This document shows positions 36,771-46,177 of a DNA stretch of 64,000 nt, one piece after another (the stretch's first letter is position 1; each line of letters begins with the position of its first letter). The translations under genes were made by a program, and so were the position numbers. The DNA is from Nodosilinea nodulosa PCC 7104 (GTDB lineage Bacteria > Cyanobacteriota > Cyanobacteriia > Phormidesmidales > Phormidesmidaceae). Below the pieces are notes generated by a model. That model was not told where the DNA came from. It worked only from the letters and a program-made list of their open reading frames with translations, and searched no databases. The stretch lies in contig NZ_JH976537.1 in assembly GCF_000309385.1 (NCBI RefSeq), positions 1,700,214 through 1,764,213 on the forward strand. Direction: 5' to 3'.

Positions 36771-37610
36771 ATGATGAGAATTTGGTCGCTTGGCCTGGTG
36801 TTGCCCGCGCTGACCCTAACAGCCCCGGCAGTACTGGCTCAATCCCCCACCCTGGTTAGCTTAGCGGTATCGTCAACCCCCGATGAGCAAGGCGTTTATA
36901 GCTTTGACGTTGAACCCGGAGATGTCGTCTCCACTACAGTCCAAACCAGCCCCGATGACCCGAGTCCATCCTGTTTTCCCGAGTTTATCGGCGGCCCGAG
37001 CCCCGATCTGACCATCGTTGGCTACATTACCCAAACTCCTTACAGCGACAGCGCCGTGATGCAGTTCACTGCGCAAAATGCCGGGCACTATCGCTACCAG
37101 GTGGTGCCAACGCGTCGGTTAGAGAGCGTATTTGGTGAAGAAGAGCCTGAGCCGGTGCTGCCCTCTGACGACCCAGCAGAGGGCCACTGGTGCCGGGTTA
37201 CGGTGCAGCCTGCATCGTCTGCGGAGCAGCTTTGGGCGATCGCCAACCGTCTTTACGACCAGCGCGAAGATCTGGAGCAAGCCCTCGATCTGTACCGCCA
37301 GGTAATCGCCACCGAGCCGGGCTATCCCGAACCCTACGAGCGCTATTTTCATCTGCTAATCGGGTTGAATATCGGCGATCTATCGGCGACTTCAGCCGAT
37401 GACCCTGCCGTGGCCGCATGGTTTATGGACCTACCCGATTCGGTGCAGCAGGCCATTCTAGAGACCTCAGAGCAATTGGCTCAGCTCTATGAAGCCAACC
37501 CCACCTGGCAGCTTAAACCCGAAGATGATCCCGACTTTTGGCGCGGCTACGCCACCTACCTCCAAACTGGGGTCGCCCCTGAGGTCGTCAGCGATGTGCT
37601 GTTTCCTTAG
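36771..37610 (+). CDS. Exported hypothetical protein with TPR-like region
   Basis: The 279-residue protein starts at ATG ATG (36771/36774) with a signal peptide (MRIWSLGLVLPALTLTAPAVLAQ). The mature protein has a beta-rich first half (LAVSSTPDEQGVYSFDVEPGDVV) and a helical second half with a TPR-like segment (LEQALDLYRQVIATEPGYPEPYERYFHLL). The frame is open upstream to a TTG at 36705, but those residues precede the signal. Function unknown. Confidence 0.6.
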   Translation: MMRIWSLGLVLPALTLTAPAVLAQSPTLVSLAVSSTPDEQGVYSFDVEPGDVVSTTVQTSPDDPSPSCFPEFIGGPSPDLTIVGYITQTPYSDSAVMQFTAQNAGHYRYQVVPTRRLESVFGEEEPEPVLPSDDPAEGHWCRVTVQPASSAEQLWAIANRLYDQREDLEQALDLYRQVIATEPGYPEPYERYFHLLIGLNIGDLSATSADDPAVAAWFMDLPDSVQQAILETSEQLAQLYEANPTWQLKPEDDPDFWRGYATYLQTGVAPEVVSDVLFP

Positions 37611-37836
37611 GTATTTGGGGCGCGATCGCCCATCCAACCCGCTTTTGACTCCACCTATAGCTAGCGCCAAACAGGTTAGGACACTGCACAGGTAGCTCCC
37701 GTGCGATAGCTACACGCCAATGCGCTGTCCCTGTCTCCGCATCGCCGACCCCCACTCTCCTAGGCGCATTGGCAACAGCTATACATCCACCGCCGTTGCC
37801 CTTAACCAGCACCGCCCATTCAACGAGATTTCGACC

Positions 37837-38901
37837 ATGAAAAGACCTTTTAGATCGCTACCTACTCGCGTTTCAGCCGCTGCGCTGCTCGGGTTTGTTG
37901 GGTTCGTGGCGGGCTGTACCAACGCCACGGGTACCAGTAGTCAGGCCAACGCTGCCGCGCCTGTGTCTCAGACCGCGCCTGCTCAAGCTAGCTCAAAGGA
38001 GACCGCTCAGTCTTCAGACCAGCTTGGGCTTGAGGAAAACATGCCCTACGAAGACGCCCGTAACCGTTTACTTCACCAGGGCTGGGAACCGCGCACCGAC
38101 GGCGATGCGCCCAACCTCAACGATTCCACTGTTAGGGAACTGGTTGATTTGGGCTACCCAGAAGTCAAAGACTGCGCGGGAACCGGGCTAGGTCCTTGTC
38201 TGTTTGAATTTGTAAATCAGGCCGGAGAAGTACTTGATGTATCGACCATTCAAAATGGCTCAGGCACCAATCGAGAACGCTTCGTTTGGCACTGGTCTTT
38301 TGAGGATGGTGCAGGTACTGGCCAGGCCCAAGCCGCCGCGAGTACAGGTGCAGCACTCCCATTTTTTGGCGAACGTTTTTTTAACTTCTACGGCGGCAAC
38401 GGCACCGGGGAATCGATCATCATTGAGCTAGATGGCGCTACTACAGTTAGCGCTCACGGCACCGAAAGCAGTTCTGTTATCTATCGCGGACAGTTCTCTA
38501 ATCCCATTGTTACTAGCGAAGGTGAACGATTACAAATAGAGGGCGACAGGATATCGATGGTGTCGGCAAATGGCCAGGTAATCCGAGGCTGTAGCGGCGA
38601 AAATAAACCCTGCGAGTCGGGTCTTTACGAAGCCACAACCTCTGCTTCTATCCCCGATGGGTACTATGTTCTGGGTGGCACCGATCAGGGGCTAGAAGTA
38701 TCGGGTGATCGGTATCGCTACTACGACGAAATGGGCAGCTATGACTGGTATCCTCTTTCCAATCTAACCCTCATCCAAGACAACGTAGTCTTTGATGGGG
38801 AAAATTACTGGTGCATTCCTCCCAAAGGTGAAGCGGGCGTCTGCACCGAAAACGGCTGGCGATCGGTTCAAGAAAGCCTGTCTGAGCAGGGCAAGTCATA
38901 A
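37837..38901 (+). CDS. Lipoprotein, hypothetical
   Basis: From the ATG at 37837 the protein has 354 residues with a lipobox (VGFVAGC), so it should be anchored by lipid. An Ala/Ser/Gln-rich linker follows, then two halves: a region with LGLEENMPYEDARNRLLHQGWEP and a second with repeated GDRYRYYDEMGSYDWYPL. The first half resembles the DUF found in cyanobacterial lipoproteins with the GW-EP motif. The codons before 37837 look like an artefact. Function unknown. It is followed by another lipoprotein gene. Confidence 0.65.
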   Translation: MKRPFRSLPTRVSAAALLGFVGFVAGCTNATGTSSQANAAAPVSQTAPAQASSKETAQSSDQLGLEENMPYEDARNRLLHQGWEPRTDGDAPNLNDSTVRELVDLGYPEVKDCAGTGLGPCLFEFVNQAGEVLDVSTIQNGSGTNRERFVWHWSFEDGAGTGQAQAAASTGAALPFFGERFFNFYGGNGTGESIIIELDGATTVSAHGTESSSVIYRGQFSNPIVTSEGERLQIEGDRISMVSANGQVIRGCSGENKPCESGLYEATTSASIPDGYYVLGGTDQGLEVSGDRYRYYDEMGSYDWYPLSNLTLIQDNVVFDGENYWCIPPKGEAGVCTENGWRSVQESLSEQGKS

Positions 38902-39071
38902 CCTACTAGATCTGAGCCAATACGCTGATTGACTGACAAAAGTTCTGATATAGGTTGGTGTTGAGATTTAGCGTAACCCACCTGAGGCAGCATAAGGGTT
39001 TCAAGGTTTTTTTCAGTCAACCGGGTCACTATATTGTTTTTTCAGCAATTCTCATAAAGGCCTGCCCAATA

Positions 39072-39752
39072 ATGTGGAAGAATCGACTTTTTTCTAATCC
39101 TACCTGGATCGGACTTTTTGTTTTGGGTTTATCTGGATCACTCACGGTTGGCTGCACAAGTTCTACCGCATCCAGTGGCCAATCAATTCCTGCAGGTCAG
39201 CTCAGCCCAGCTAGCAGCACCTTTCCCCAAGCATCAACCAATTCACCCCAGGTAGAGCCAGTGGCCGCCTCAGAAAACATCACTACTCCATCCCAACAAT
39301 CTGCTTCAACCAGCCCCGCTGTAGCCCAGCAAACGTCATCGCCCCGATCGCAACAATCGCTAGATTTACCTGAGCGGGAGCTCATGCTGGGAGGTCTTTC
39401 GCTCAATGAGGAGGGCAGAACGGTCATCCGTGAATTTGGCCAGCCGACTCAGACCAGCAGCGGCTACTATTCCTCCCTCGAATACCCCGGTTTCACCGTT
39501 TGGCTGGATGAAGGGGTGGTAACCGGCATGACCAGCACCAGTGACCAGTACTGCACTCCGGCGGGGGTGTGCCCAGGCATGGCCTTTGCCCAGGTGCGCG
39601 AGCTGTATGGATTGCCGGTGGTGAGCGATCGCGAGGATGGTCAGTTTATGGAGTACTACACCGCCGAGACCTCATGCTGGCTAAAAATTGCCCTGAATGG
39701 CCCCATGGGTCACGAACTTGTCGAGTCAGTCAGTGTCGTATGTCAGCCCTAA
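39072..39752 (+). CDS. Lipoprotein, hypothetical
   Basis: The 226-residue protein begins at the ATG at 39072 with a signal and lipobox (GSLTVGC). A Ser/Gln/Pro-rich linker is followed by a domain starting LMLGGLSLNEEGRTVIREFGQPTQTSSG. It resembles the folds of cyanobacterial lipoproteins that carry a GLSLNxxxxxVxxxFGxP motif. The cysteine pair CTPAGVC may form a disulfide. Adjacent to another lipoprotein of similar make-up but not clearly paralogous. Function unknown. Confidence 0.6.
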   Translation: MWKNRLFSNPTWIGLFVLGLSGSLTVGCTSSTASSGQSIPAGQLSPASSTFPQASTNSPQVEPVAASENITTPSQQSASTSPAVAQQTSSPRSQQSLDLPERELMLGGLSLNEEGRTVIREFGQPTQTSSGYYSSLEYPGFTVWLDEGVVTGMTSTSDQYCTPAGVCPGMAFAQVRELYGLPVVSDREDGQFMEYYTAETSCWLKIALNGPMGHELVESVSVVCQP

Positions 39753-39942
39753 AGGCACAGGCAGTATTTGAGGCGTTGAAGCCACCTTTCCACAGGGAAA
39801 TCGCCCCACCGCCCCACGATAGTTGCCGCTGCTCTGCTGATTGGTTAACCGCACCGCCCTATGCAGCCGTGCCGGTTTAGGTCATGCTAGATACCGAAAA
39901 CCCAGTACGTTAACCGAAACACGTTGCAGAGGAATTAGAGCC

Positions 39943-40650
39943 ATGGCTGAAATGGATCCTGTTAAGTTGATGAAGCAGGAAGTGGGTCGCCAGGCGGCGG
40001 CGCGGGTGCAGTCTAACACCGTGATTGGGTTGGGCACCGGGTCAACCACAGCCTTTGCCATTCAGTTCATTGGTGAGCGGCTGGCCAGCGGCGAAATCAG
40101 CAACATCAAAGGCGTGCCCACTTCCTTTCAGGCCTCGGTGCTGGCCAAGCAGTACGGCATTCCCCTCACCACCCTGGACGAAGGCGACGAGATCGCCCTG
40201 GCCATTGACGGAGCCGACGAAGTTGACCCTCAAATGAACCTGGTGAAGGGGGGCGGTGCCGCCCACACTCGCGAGAAAATTGTGGATTCTCTCGCCAAAG
40301 AATTTATTGTCGTGGTCGATAGCTCGAAGCTGGTCGATAAGCTGGGCACCACCTTTGCCCTGCCGGTGGAAGTCATGCCCCTGGCCGTTACTCCCGTCAC
40401 TAAGGCTCTGGAAGCTCTGGGCGGCAAGCCTGACCTGCGCATGGGCATCAAAAAAGACGGCCCGGTGATTACCGACCAGGGCAACATGATTTTGGATGTG
40501 AAATTCGATGCGATCGACGACCCCGCCGGGCTAGAGAAAACCATCAACAACATCCCCGGCGTGCTCGACAATGGCCTGTTTGTGGGCGTTGCCACCGAAG
40601 TGCTGGTGGGCGAAGTGAAAGACGGCCAGGCCAGCGTTCGCAAGCTGTAG
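39943..40650 (+). CDS. rpiA: Ribose-5-phosphate isomerase A
   Basis: The 235-residue enzyme interconverts ribose-5-phosphate and ribulose-5-phosphate in the Calvin and pentose phosphate pathways. Conserved motifs are [12 protein letters not shown] (phosphate binding), DGADEVDP (active-site Asp pair), the [12 protein letters not shown] stretch with the catalytic glutamate, and DSSKLV. AGAGGA lies about 11 bases before the ATG at 39943; the open frame from 39841 is an extension without merit. Stands alone. Confidence 0.96.
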   Translation: MAEMDPVKLMKQEVGRQAAARVQSNTVIGLGTGSTTAFAIQFIGERLASGEISNIKGVPTSFQASVLAKQYGIPLTTLDEGDEIALAIDGADEVDPQMNLVKGGGAAHTREKIVDSLAKEFIVVVDSSKLVDKLGTTFALPVEVMPLAVTPVTKALEALGGKPDLRMGIKKDGPVITDQGNMILDVKFDAIDDPAGLEKTINNIPGVLDNGLFVGVATEVLVGEVKDGQASVRKL

Positions 40651-40766
40651 CCTCGTTAATCTGCGGATGTGGACAACGGGTAGTGGGCGATCGCCACAAC
40701 CATTTCTCGCTCGCACTCGTCCGCAGGGGGGCATACCTACCACATCAACAGTGGCGCCTACCTTTA

Positions 40767-40796
40767 ATGGGGAAACGCGTCATGGGGAAATGCGTC
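40767..40796. repeat. Tandem 15-bp duplication
   Basis: ATGGGGAAACGCGTC and ATGGGGAAATGCGTC lie back to back (one mismatch). Both lie between rpiA and a gene remnant and code for nothing recognisable. Confidence 0.85.
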
Positions 40797-40801
40797 GTTG
40801 A

Positions 40802-40954
40802 CTAATGCCGGGGCGGCAAAGGGAAACCCCATAGTGTCTTGCCAAAGTACCGGCCCATGGCCTGCTCCTCGGGGCCATAGGCGTCCACCGCAATTCTCAT
40901 GGTGATGCGCTCTTCTCCCTCGGCGTCTCGCTCTAGGTTGGCCGTGGCAGAATT
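40802..40954 (-). pseudogene. Remnant of a small GPEEQAMG-motif protein
   Basis: Read leftwards from after a stop codon at 40955-40957, the frame gives NLERDAEGEERITMRIAVD, then AYGPEEQAMGRYF and a stop at 40802. Cyanobacteria have a small family with REERI, IVDAYGPEE(Q/R)AMGWYYYLE and a C-terminal FPF; the match is from memory. There is no intact start region and the conserved WYYYLE is degraded, so it appears to be a decaying fragment. An ATG inside (40898-40900) would give only 32 residues. Confidence 0.45.
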
Positions 40955-40987
40955 CTAATTGCGGCTTGGGATAGTCCAGAGTAAACC

Positions 40988-42619
40988 ATGGCTGAGCAAG
41001 AGACCTGGGGGGAGACGTGGGGGCAGCCTTTGGGGCTGTGCCTGATTCTATTTATGCTGTCGTACACGATTGGGGTGGTGCAGCCGATTATGCCGCCCAT
41101 GGTGCGGGAGTTTGATTCCAGCGTGGGCTTTGTGCAGTCGGCCCTGGTGCTGATGTCGCTGGTGACCGCTTCGTTTACCCCCACTGCCGAAAACTTGAGT
41201 CGGCGGCTGGGGCGGCGTCGAGTGCTGGCAACTGCCCTGGGAATATTTGCCCTGGGGATTGTTGTCGTTGTCGTTAGCCCCGGTATTGGCCTCTTTACCC
41301 TGGGGCTGGCGGGGATATTGGGCGTGGCGGGGGCGGTGCTGGTGAGCACTCCAGTGGCCCTAATAGAAGCCATGTACCCCGATGCTATGGGGCAAAAATA
41401 TGCGCTGGTCGCCCTGGCGATCGCGGGCGTAGTTGGTTCTCTGATCGGTTCGCTAACCGGCGGCCTGATGGCCTTTGACTTTAGCTGGCGGTGGGCCTTT
41501 GCCTTTGAGCTGGGGTTAATTCCCATCATTTGGCTGCTGGTGCGCCCCATTGAAATGTCAACCCCCAGCGCTACGCAGCCGATTGACTGGCTGGGGGGGC
41601 TGCTGTCGGTGGCGGGGTTTGGGCTCAGCCTGGTGGGGCTGAGCCTGACCTCTGAGGTGGGCTGGTGGCAGCCCAAGGGCGAACCCCAGGCCCTGAATTT
41701 TTTGCTGGCACCCTTCGGCATTTCGGTTGCCCCAGTATTGATAGGGGCAGGGCTAATTTGCCTGGGGCTGCTGGTCTTTTGGGAACGAGAGCGATCGCGC
41801 CAGGGCCAGCCCTCACTGCTGCGGCTGGGGGTGTTTAACCGCCGCATTTACACCCTGGGGCTAACCATTGGCACCCTGCACACCATGATCACGGTCGGGG
41901 TGCAGTTCAATCTGTTTCAGTTTATTCCGGCGGTAATCGGGCTCAACTCGGTGCAAACTTCCATCGCGGTGAGCCCCTTCACCATTGCCCAGCTGGCGGT
42001 GCTGCTGCTGCTGGTCAAGCGGCGGCCCCAGTTTCCGCCCCGCTATTTGTTGCAGGCGGGGCTAGTGGTCAAAGCCGTCGGTATTGCCATGCTGGCAGCC
42101 GTCATCAATCCGCCGATCACCGCCCTGGGGCTGCTGCCCGCCCTGGTGGTCATGGGCAGCGGCACCGGAATTTTCGCGACCTACATCACCTCGCTGACCT
42201 TTGCCGATACCCACAAAAACCAAAAAGTCGAAGCGCGGGGAGTGTATCGTCCGTTTCAAAACCTGGGGGCCTCGCTGGGCCGAGGGATTTTAGGCACGCT
42301 GTTGATCGCTCTAGCCTCGATTCAGATCGTCGATGGCATTGTGGCTGAGCTGGGGAAATCTATCGACCCAGAGGTGCGGTGCGACGCAATTCGATCGCTC
42401 CAGGTGGCCATTCAAACCCTGCGGCGCAGCGATCGCCAGACGCTGTTTGACCAACTGCCCGACTCCATTCAGCCCGCCCTCAACGGCATTTTGCAAGCGG
42501 CGGCGGTAAACGCGATGCAGAGTACGCTGCTGATCAGTTTGGCCCTGTGCCTGCTGTGCCTGGGGCTGTCGTTTTTGCTGCCCAAGACGGTCAAGACTCT
42601 AGAAGCCCCCATCGAGTAA
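40988..42619 (+). CDS. MFS transporter, 14-helix drug:H+ antiporter type
   Basis: The 543-residue membrane protein has about 14 hydrophobic helices. The loop RRLGRRRVLATALGIF near helices 2 and 3 matches motif A of the major facilitator superfamily. It ends with an extended cytosolic segment (about 470-510) before the last helix. It most likely exports drugs or metabolites by proton antiport. It is bounded by gene remnants on both sides (40802-40954 and 42705-42845), which suggests a locally rearranged region. Confidence 0.87.
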   Translation: MAEQETWGETWGQPLGLCLILFMLSYTIGVVQPIMPPMVREFDSSVGFVQSALVLMSLVTASFTPTAENLSRRLGRRRVLATALGIFALGIVVVVVSPGIGLFTLGLAGILGVAGAVLVSTPVALIEAMYPDAMGQKYALVALAIAGVVGSLIGSLTGGLMAFDFSWRWAFAFELGLIPIIWLLVRPIEMSTPSATQPIDWLGGLLSVAGFGLSLVGLSLTSEVGWWQPKGEPQALNFLLAPFGISVAPVLIGAGLICLGLLVFWERERSRQGQPSLLRLGVFNRRIYTLGLTIGTLHTMITVGVQFNLFQFIPAVIGLNSVQTSIAVSPFTIAQLAVLLLLVKRRPQFPPRYLLQAGLVVKAVGIAMLAAVINPPITALGLLPALVVMGSGTGIFATYITSLTFADTHKNQKVEARGVYRPFQNLGASLGRGILGTLLIALASIQIVDGIVAELGKSIDPEVRCDAIRSLQVAIQTLRRSDRQTLFDQLPDSIQPALNGILQAAAVNAMQSTLLISLALCLLCLGLSFLLPKTVKTLEAPIE

Positions 42620-42704
42620 GGGCGAGGTAGTGGCAGCAGGCTCGCCAGCTCAGCCGACAAAAATGTGATTTACGATATGAGCGAGTTTCGGCGGCTGCCC
42701 TGCC

Positions 42705-42845
42705 ATGCCACTGGAAGATTGCTTTGAGTTTCTCTCCAACGATGACATTTGCATTAAAGGGCATAGGCTGGGCATTGATACAGTGCTAGAACCTTTTTTG
42801 AATGGATATGCCCCTGAAAAAGAATGGCAGGATTCCTTTGGGTAG
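42705..42845 (+). pseudogene. Truncated DUF433-like antitoxin fragment
   Basis: From ATG 42705, 46 codons read MPLEDCFEFLSNDDICIKGH and RLGIDTVLEPFLNGYAPEKE. This matches the start of DUF433/antitoxin-like proteins, which have FLxPDDIRIKGTRIGIET and then a Y..R.PE helix. The normal length is 70-110, so the frame ends early after WQDSFG. It is a remnant or a very short variant; there is no toxin gene next to it. Confidence 0.5.
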
Positions 42846-42850
42846 CCCCA

Positions 42851-43729
42851 CTACAACAGCAGTTCCAGCGAAAGCCCAAAGCGGCTGTCTTGGCCAAAGC
42901 GGGAGTTTTGCAGCTGAAAATCGGTGCCCAGGCGCAGCTGTCGGGTTACGGCGTAGCCGATCTCAAGGCTGGTAATGCCCACTTCACGATCACTCCCCGG
43001 TGCCACCCAGCGCTGGCTCAGGGCCAGATCGCCGCCGCCGCCGCGCGAGGGCACCAGCAGCAGGCGCAGGCCTACATCCAGTCCATCGGTTTGGTAAGCG
43101 GGCGTGCTGAGGGCACGATAGCCCACCGTAGGGGCAATATTCACGTAGCCGCCCACGGGCAGCAGGTAGTAACGCAGCTCGCCCCCGTAGTCTTCGCGCT
43201 GACCATTGCTGCTGCGGCTATAGTCGACGCTGGCGGTAAGGCCCGTACCCGGCGCCAAAAACACATCTTCTAGCGCTGCCCCAAAGCCACTGATCTGCCC
43301 CGATGAGGGAAACTGGACATAGCCCGCCCGCAGCCGAGTGCGAAAGCTGGGCTGATAGCGAATTTCATCGGCCACGTCGGGCACCTTCTCTAGCCACCGC
43401 TGGAGAGTGGGGCTGCCTTCGATAACAGCGGGGTCGAGGTCGAGGGTGGGAGCCACCGTCTCAGGATCCAGGGCCAGGGCCTCTGGCAGGGCAGCCACCG
43501 GGGAAAGGCTTTGGGTTGGCAGGGTTTCTGCAAAGGAAACCCCGCAGGATTCGGCGGCGGCGGCCGCCGCCGGAGGACAGGGCGTGAGGTCAGCCGCTGT
43601 GGCATCGAAGGGAGGCTGAGCGCCAGCCGGAGACCAGGCTTCAAACGCCAGCGCGTTTGGCGCTAAGCCCAGACCGATCGCCCCCAGGCAGCCGCCAATG
43701 CGCAACCATTGGATCGTCGATGACACCAC
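42851..43729 (-). CDS. Outer-membrane beta-barrel-like protein
   Basis: This 292-residue protein has a signal peptide (about 1-28), a Pro/Ala/Leu-rich middle and a C-terminal half made of alternating hydrophobic strands: TGLTASVDYSRSSNGQ, LRYYLLPVGGYVNIAPTVGYRAL and LEIGYAVTRQLRLGTDFQLQ, ending FGLSLELLL. This suits an outer-membrane barrel. The start is a GTG at 43729 or 43726. It is 36 bp upstream of the acsF terminator zone on the same strand. Function unknown. Confidence 0.65.
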   Translation of the reverse strand: MVSSTIQWLRIGGCLGAIGLGLAPNALAFEAWSPAGAQPPFDATAADLTPCPPAAAAAAESCGVSFAETLPTQSLSPVAALPEALALDPETVAPTLDLDPAVIEGSPTLQRWLEKVPDVADEIRYQPSFRTRLRAGYVQFPSSGQISGFGAALEDVFLAPGTGLTASVDYSRSSNGQREDYGGELRYYLLPVGGYVNIAPTVGYRALSTPAYQTDGLDVGLRLLLVPSRGGGGDLALSQRWVAPGSDREVGITSLEIGYAVTRQLRLGTDFQLQNSRFGQDSRFGLSLELLL

Positions 43730-43807
43730 TCAGCGGCCCCCAGCTCACGCGATAATCCTATGCATCTTACCGCCTATACCCGATCGCGCTCCTTGGGGTA
43801 GGCCATC

Positions 43808-43842
43808 AAAAAAAGCGGCCCTACTCAAACAGTAAAGCCGCT
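43808..43842 (-). terminator. acsF terminator
   Basis: On the minus strand, AGCGGC pairs with GCCGCT (43837-43842 with 43814-43819) and is followed by TTTTTTT. It lies just past the acsF stop. Confidence 0.82.
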
Positions 43843-43884
43843 GGGGGAAACGAGGATAGCGTTTCGGTAAATGGCTAAGGTCTC

Positions 43885-44961
43885 CTAGCGCACCTGGCCC
43901 CGCTCAACCGTGGTGTCGATGGGCTTGAGGAAGTAGAGCTGCACGAGCTGCCAGCCAATAGTGGCAATGTGGGGCAGCTTTTGCAGCAGCTGAAGGGGCT
44001 TGGGCTGGTTCGATTCAGCAACCTTGCTCAGCTTGGCATTGGCCGCTGCGGCAATATCCAGCCGCTTAAAGAAGCTGGGGTGATCGACATTGAGCGTGAG
44101 GGGAAACACGCGCCCGGCGGTTTCGTTGGTTTTCTCAATGACCTCGATGTCGTACTCCCGTGCATCTAGCCCCAGAGAAGCGTAGAAACCGCTGCGCTGG
44201 AGGTCGTTCAGATACATGGTGGCAAACACCGACAGCAGGAAGAAACGGCACCACAGCCGCGCCTTCCAGTCGTTGAGAATTTCGGGCTGGGCCTTCATCA
44301 GGGCCGAGAAGAAGTCGCCGTGGCGGTTTTCGTCCTGGCACCAGTTCTCGAAGAACCGGAAGATGGGGTAGATCTCGTTCTCGGGGTGGGCTTCGAGATG
44401 GCGGAAGATGGTGATATAGCGCCAGTAGCCAATCTTCTCGGACAGATAGGTGGCGTAGAAGATGAACTTGGGCTTAAAGAAGGTGTAGTCTTTGCTCTTG
44501 GTCAAAAAGCCCAGGTCTAACTGGAGGTTGAAGTCAGACATGGCCTTATTGAGAAAGCCCGCGTGGCGCGCTTCGTCGCGCGACATGAGGTTGAAGCACT
44601 CGGCCAGCACCGGGTTTTTGCCCTTGAGGCGACGGCCCAGCTCTTTGTAGAGCAAAAAGCCCGAAAACTCAGCTGTGCAGGAGCGCTCTAGAAACTCCAC
44701 GAACAGCTGCCGGGTTTCGCCGCTAATGGAATCCCAAGACTGATCAAACGTGTCGTTGCGCACGAAGTGGTGGCGGTTGTAGTCAACCCGAAACTCTTCG
44801 AGAATGGCGAGCAGTTCGTCTTCGTTGACCGAGATGTCCATGGCGGCCATCTCGTCGAAGTCGGTAGTGTAAAACCGAGGGGTGAGAATGGTGTCCTTGG
44901 CCGGAGCCTTTACCCCTGGGCGAATTTCTTGCAATTCAGGCTTTTTAAGGGAATCTACCAT
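43885..44961 (-). CDS. acsF: Mg-protoporphyrin IX monomethyl ester (oxidative) cyclase
   Basis: The 358-residue diiron enzyme forms the fifth ring of chlorophyll using oxygen. Iron ligands lie in the helices [32 protein letters not shown], and [14 protein letters not shown] with E..H patterns. The end ([19 protein letters not shown]) matches ChlAI/AcsF. The start [16 protein letters not shown] is at 44961; upstream codons to 45030 stay open but are not conserved. Being of the aerobic type, it needs oxygen. A second, low-oxygen copy would lie elsewhere. Confidence 0.95.
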   Translation of the reverse strand: MVDSLKKPELQEIRPGVKAPAKDTILTPRFYTTDFDEMAAMDISVNEDELLAILEEFRVDYNRHHFVRNDTFDQSWDSISGETRQLFVEFLERSCTAEFSGFLLYKELGRRLKGKNPVLAECFNLMSRDEARHAGFLNKAMSDFNLQLDLGFLTKSKDYTFFKPKFIFYATYLSEKIGYWRYITIFRHLEAHPENEIYPIFRFFENWCQDENRHGDFFSALMKAQPEILNDWKARLWCRFFLLSVFATMYLNDLQRSGFYASLGLDAREYDIEVIEKTNETAGRVFPLTLNVDHPSFFKRLDIAAAANAKLSKVAESNQPKPLQLLQKLPHIATIGWQLVQLYFLKPIDTTVERGQVR

Positions 44962-45277
44962 GAGTCCTTGGATGGCGCGGTGAACGTGGGTCGGGCTGTC
45001 TCCCGGTAAAGCAATGGATAGAAGAGGCATCCCTCAGGTCTCGGACCAATTCATACCCTGAGCACAGGCGGAATGCAGCTCTCCAACCAAATCGCTAAAT
45101 GTCAGTGTATCAGGGCTTTTGGGACAGTCGGCGGCGCTTTAAGTTTTGCAACAAAACCTGTCGATAGATAACGCTGTGGCCAGGGAAGCGTTCAAATTTC
45201 ATGAAGTACCGAGCTTTCCTGGGGCCTGCCTGGGCACGCTGAGAGCCAGCACTGGCCAGGATTGGCAGGAGAAAAGC

Positions 45278-46096
45278 ATGGCGATCGCAGGAATTGTGTT
45301 TATAGTCGCTGGGGCCGTGCTCTGGTGGGTTAAAACCCGACAGCAGCGGCGCTGCAACCAGCTTAAACTGGCGCGCCAGGCCCAGGCCGCTGACCTGGAA
45401 GCCACCGCTGCCGCCGTCGCTGGCGAAATTGGCGGCGGCGACTGGCGCGACTACGTGTGGCTGCGGGGCACCCCCAAAACTCCGGTCCCGCTCACCTCAG
45501 AACTCAAGCAGGTGTCCTGCGTCAGCTACACCACTACCGTCGTGCGCGAGTACGAAGAGACCGTGCACGAAAAAGACAGCAATGGCAATGTCACGACCCG
45601 CACCCAGCGGGGTTCCGAGACCGTCAGCGAGCACCATCAGCGAACTCCCTTTGACCTGGTAGACGCCTCTGGACAGGTGCGAGTGGATCCTGTAGAGGCC
45701 AATATAGAGCAGGTAGAGGTGCTCAACGACTTCCGCCCCGGTAGCCCTACCGGCGGCATGCTCTCCTATGGGTCATTCTCCCTGGTGCTGGGGGAAGGGG
45801 GCGGGGGACAGCGCCGCACCCTGGGCTACCGCTACCAGGAGTCGGTTCTGCCGCTCGATCGCCCGGTGCTGGTGGTGGGCACCGCCAGCGACAGCCAGAG
45901 GGCAGCCCTAGGGGGCGATCGAGCCGGCACGGTCACCATCGAAAAGCCCACCCAGCCCGACCAGCCCTATATCATTACGCTGAAGACCCACGAGGCGGTG
46001 ACCAAAAGCGTGGACCAGAGCGCCCAGATGGCCTTTTGGTCGATGGTCGGCTGCTTTGGCCTGGGGGTGCTGCTGCTGCTGCTGGCTATCCTGTAG
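45278..46096 (+). CDS. GIDE-domain membrane protein
   Basis: The 272-residue protein has a membrane helix at each end (AIAGIVFIVAGAVLWWV and FWSMVGCFGLGVLLLLLAIL) and a soluble middle with GIDE-domain features: a GTPKTPVPLTSELKQVSCVSYTTTVVREYEE strand series and DLVDASGQVRVDPVEAN. GIDE is the domain of the mitochondrial E3 ligase MULAN without RING. Prokaryotic members have unknown roles in membrane stress. AGGAGA lies 6 bases before the ATG at 45278. It is followed by mscS after 81 bp. Confidence 0.7.
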   Translation: MAIAGIVFIVAGAVLWWVKTRQQRRCNQLKLARQAQAADLEATAAAVAGEIGGGDWRDYVWLRGTPKTPVPLTSELKQVSCVSYTTTVVREYEETVHEKDSNGNVTTRTQRGSETVSEHHQRTPFDLVDASGQVRVDPVEANIEQVEVLNDFRPGSPTGGMLSYGSFSLVLGEGGGGQRRTLGYRYQESVLPLDRPVLVVGTASDSQRAALGGDRAGTVTIEKPTQPDQPYIITLKTHEAVTKSVDQSAQMAFWSMVGCFGLGVLLLLLAIL

Positions 46097-46177
46097 CGCC
46101 AAGACCTACCCTAGCTGAGCGTCTCTCCCACCCTTGCCAAGCGCTATGCTGGTTTCGATGTCTAGGCACAGAGGCCA

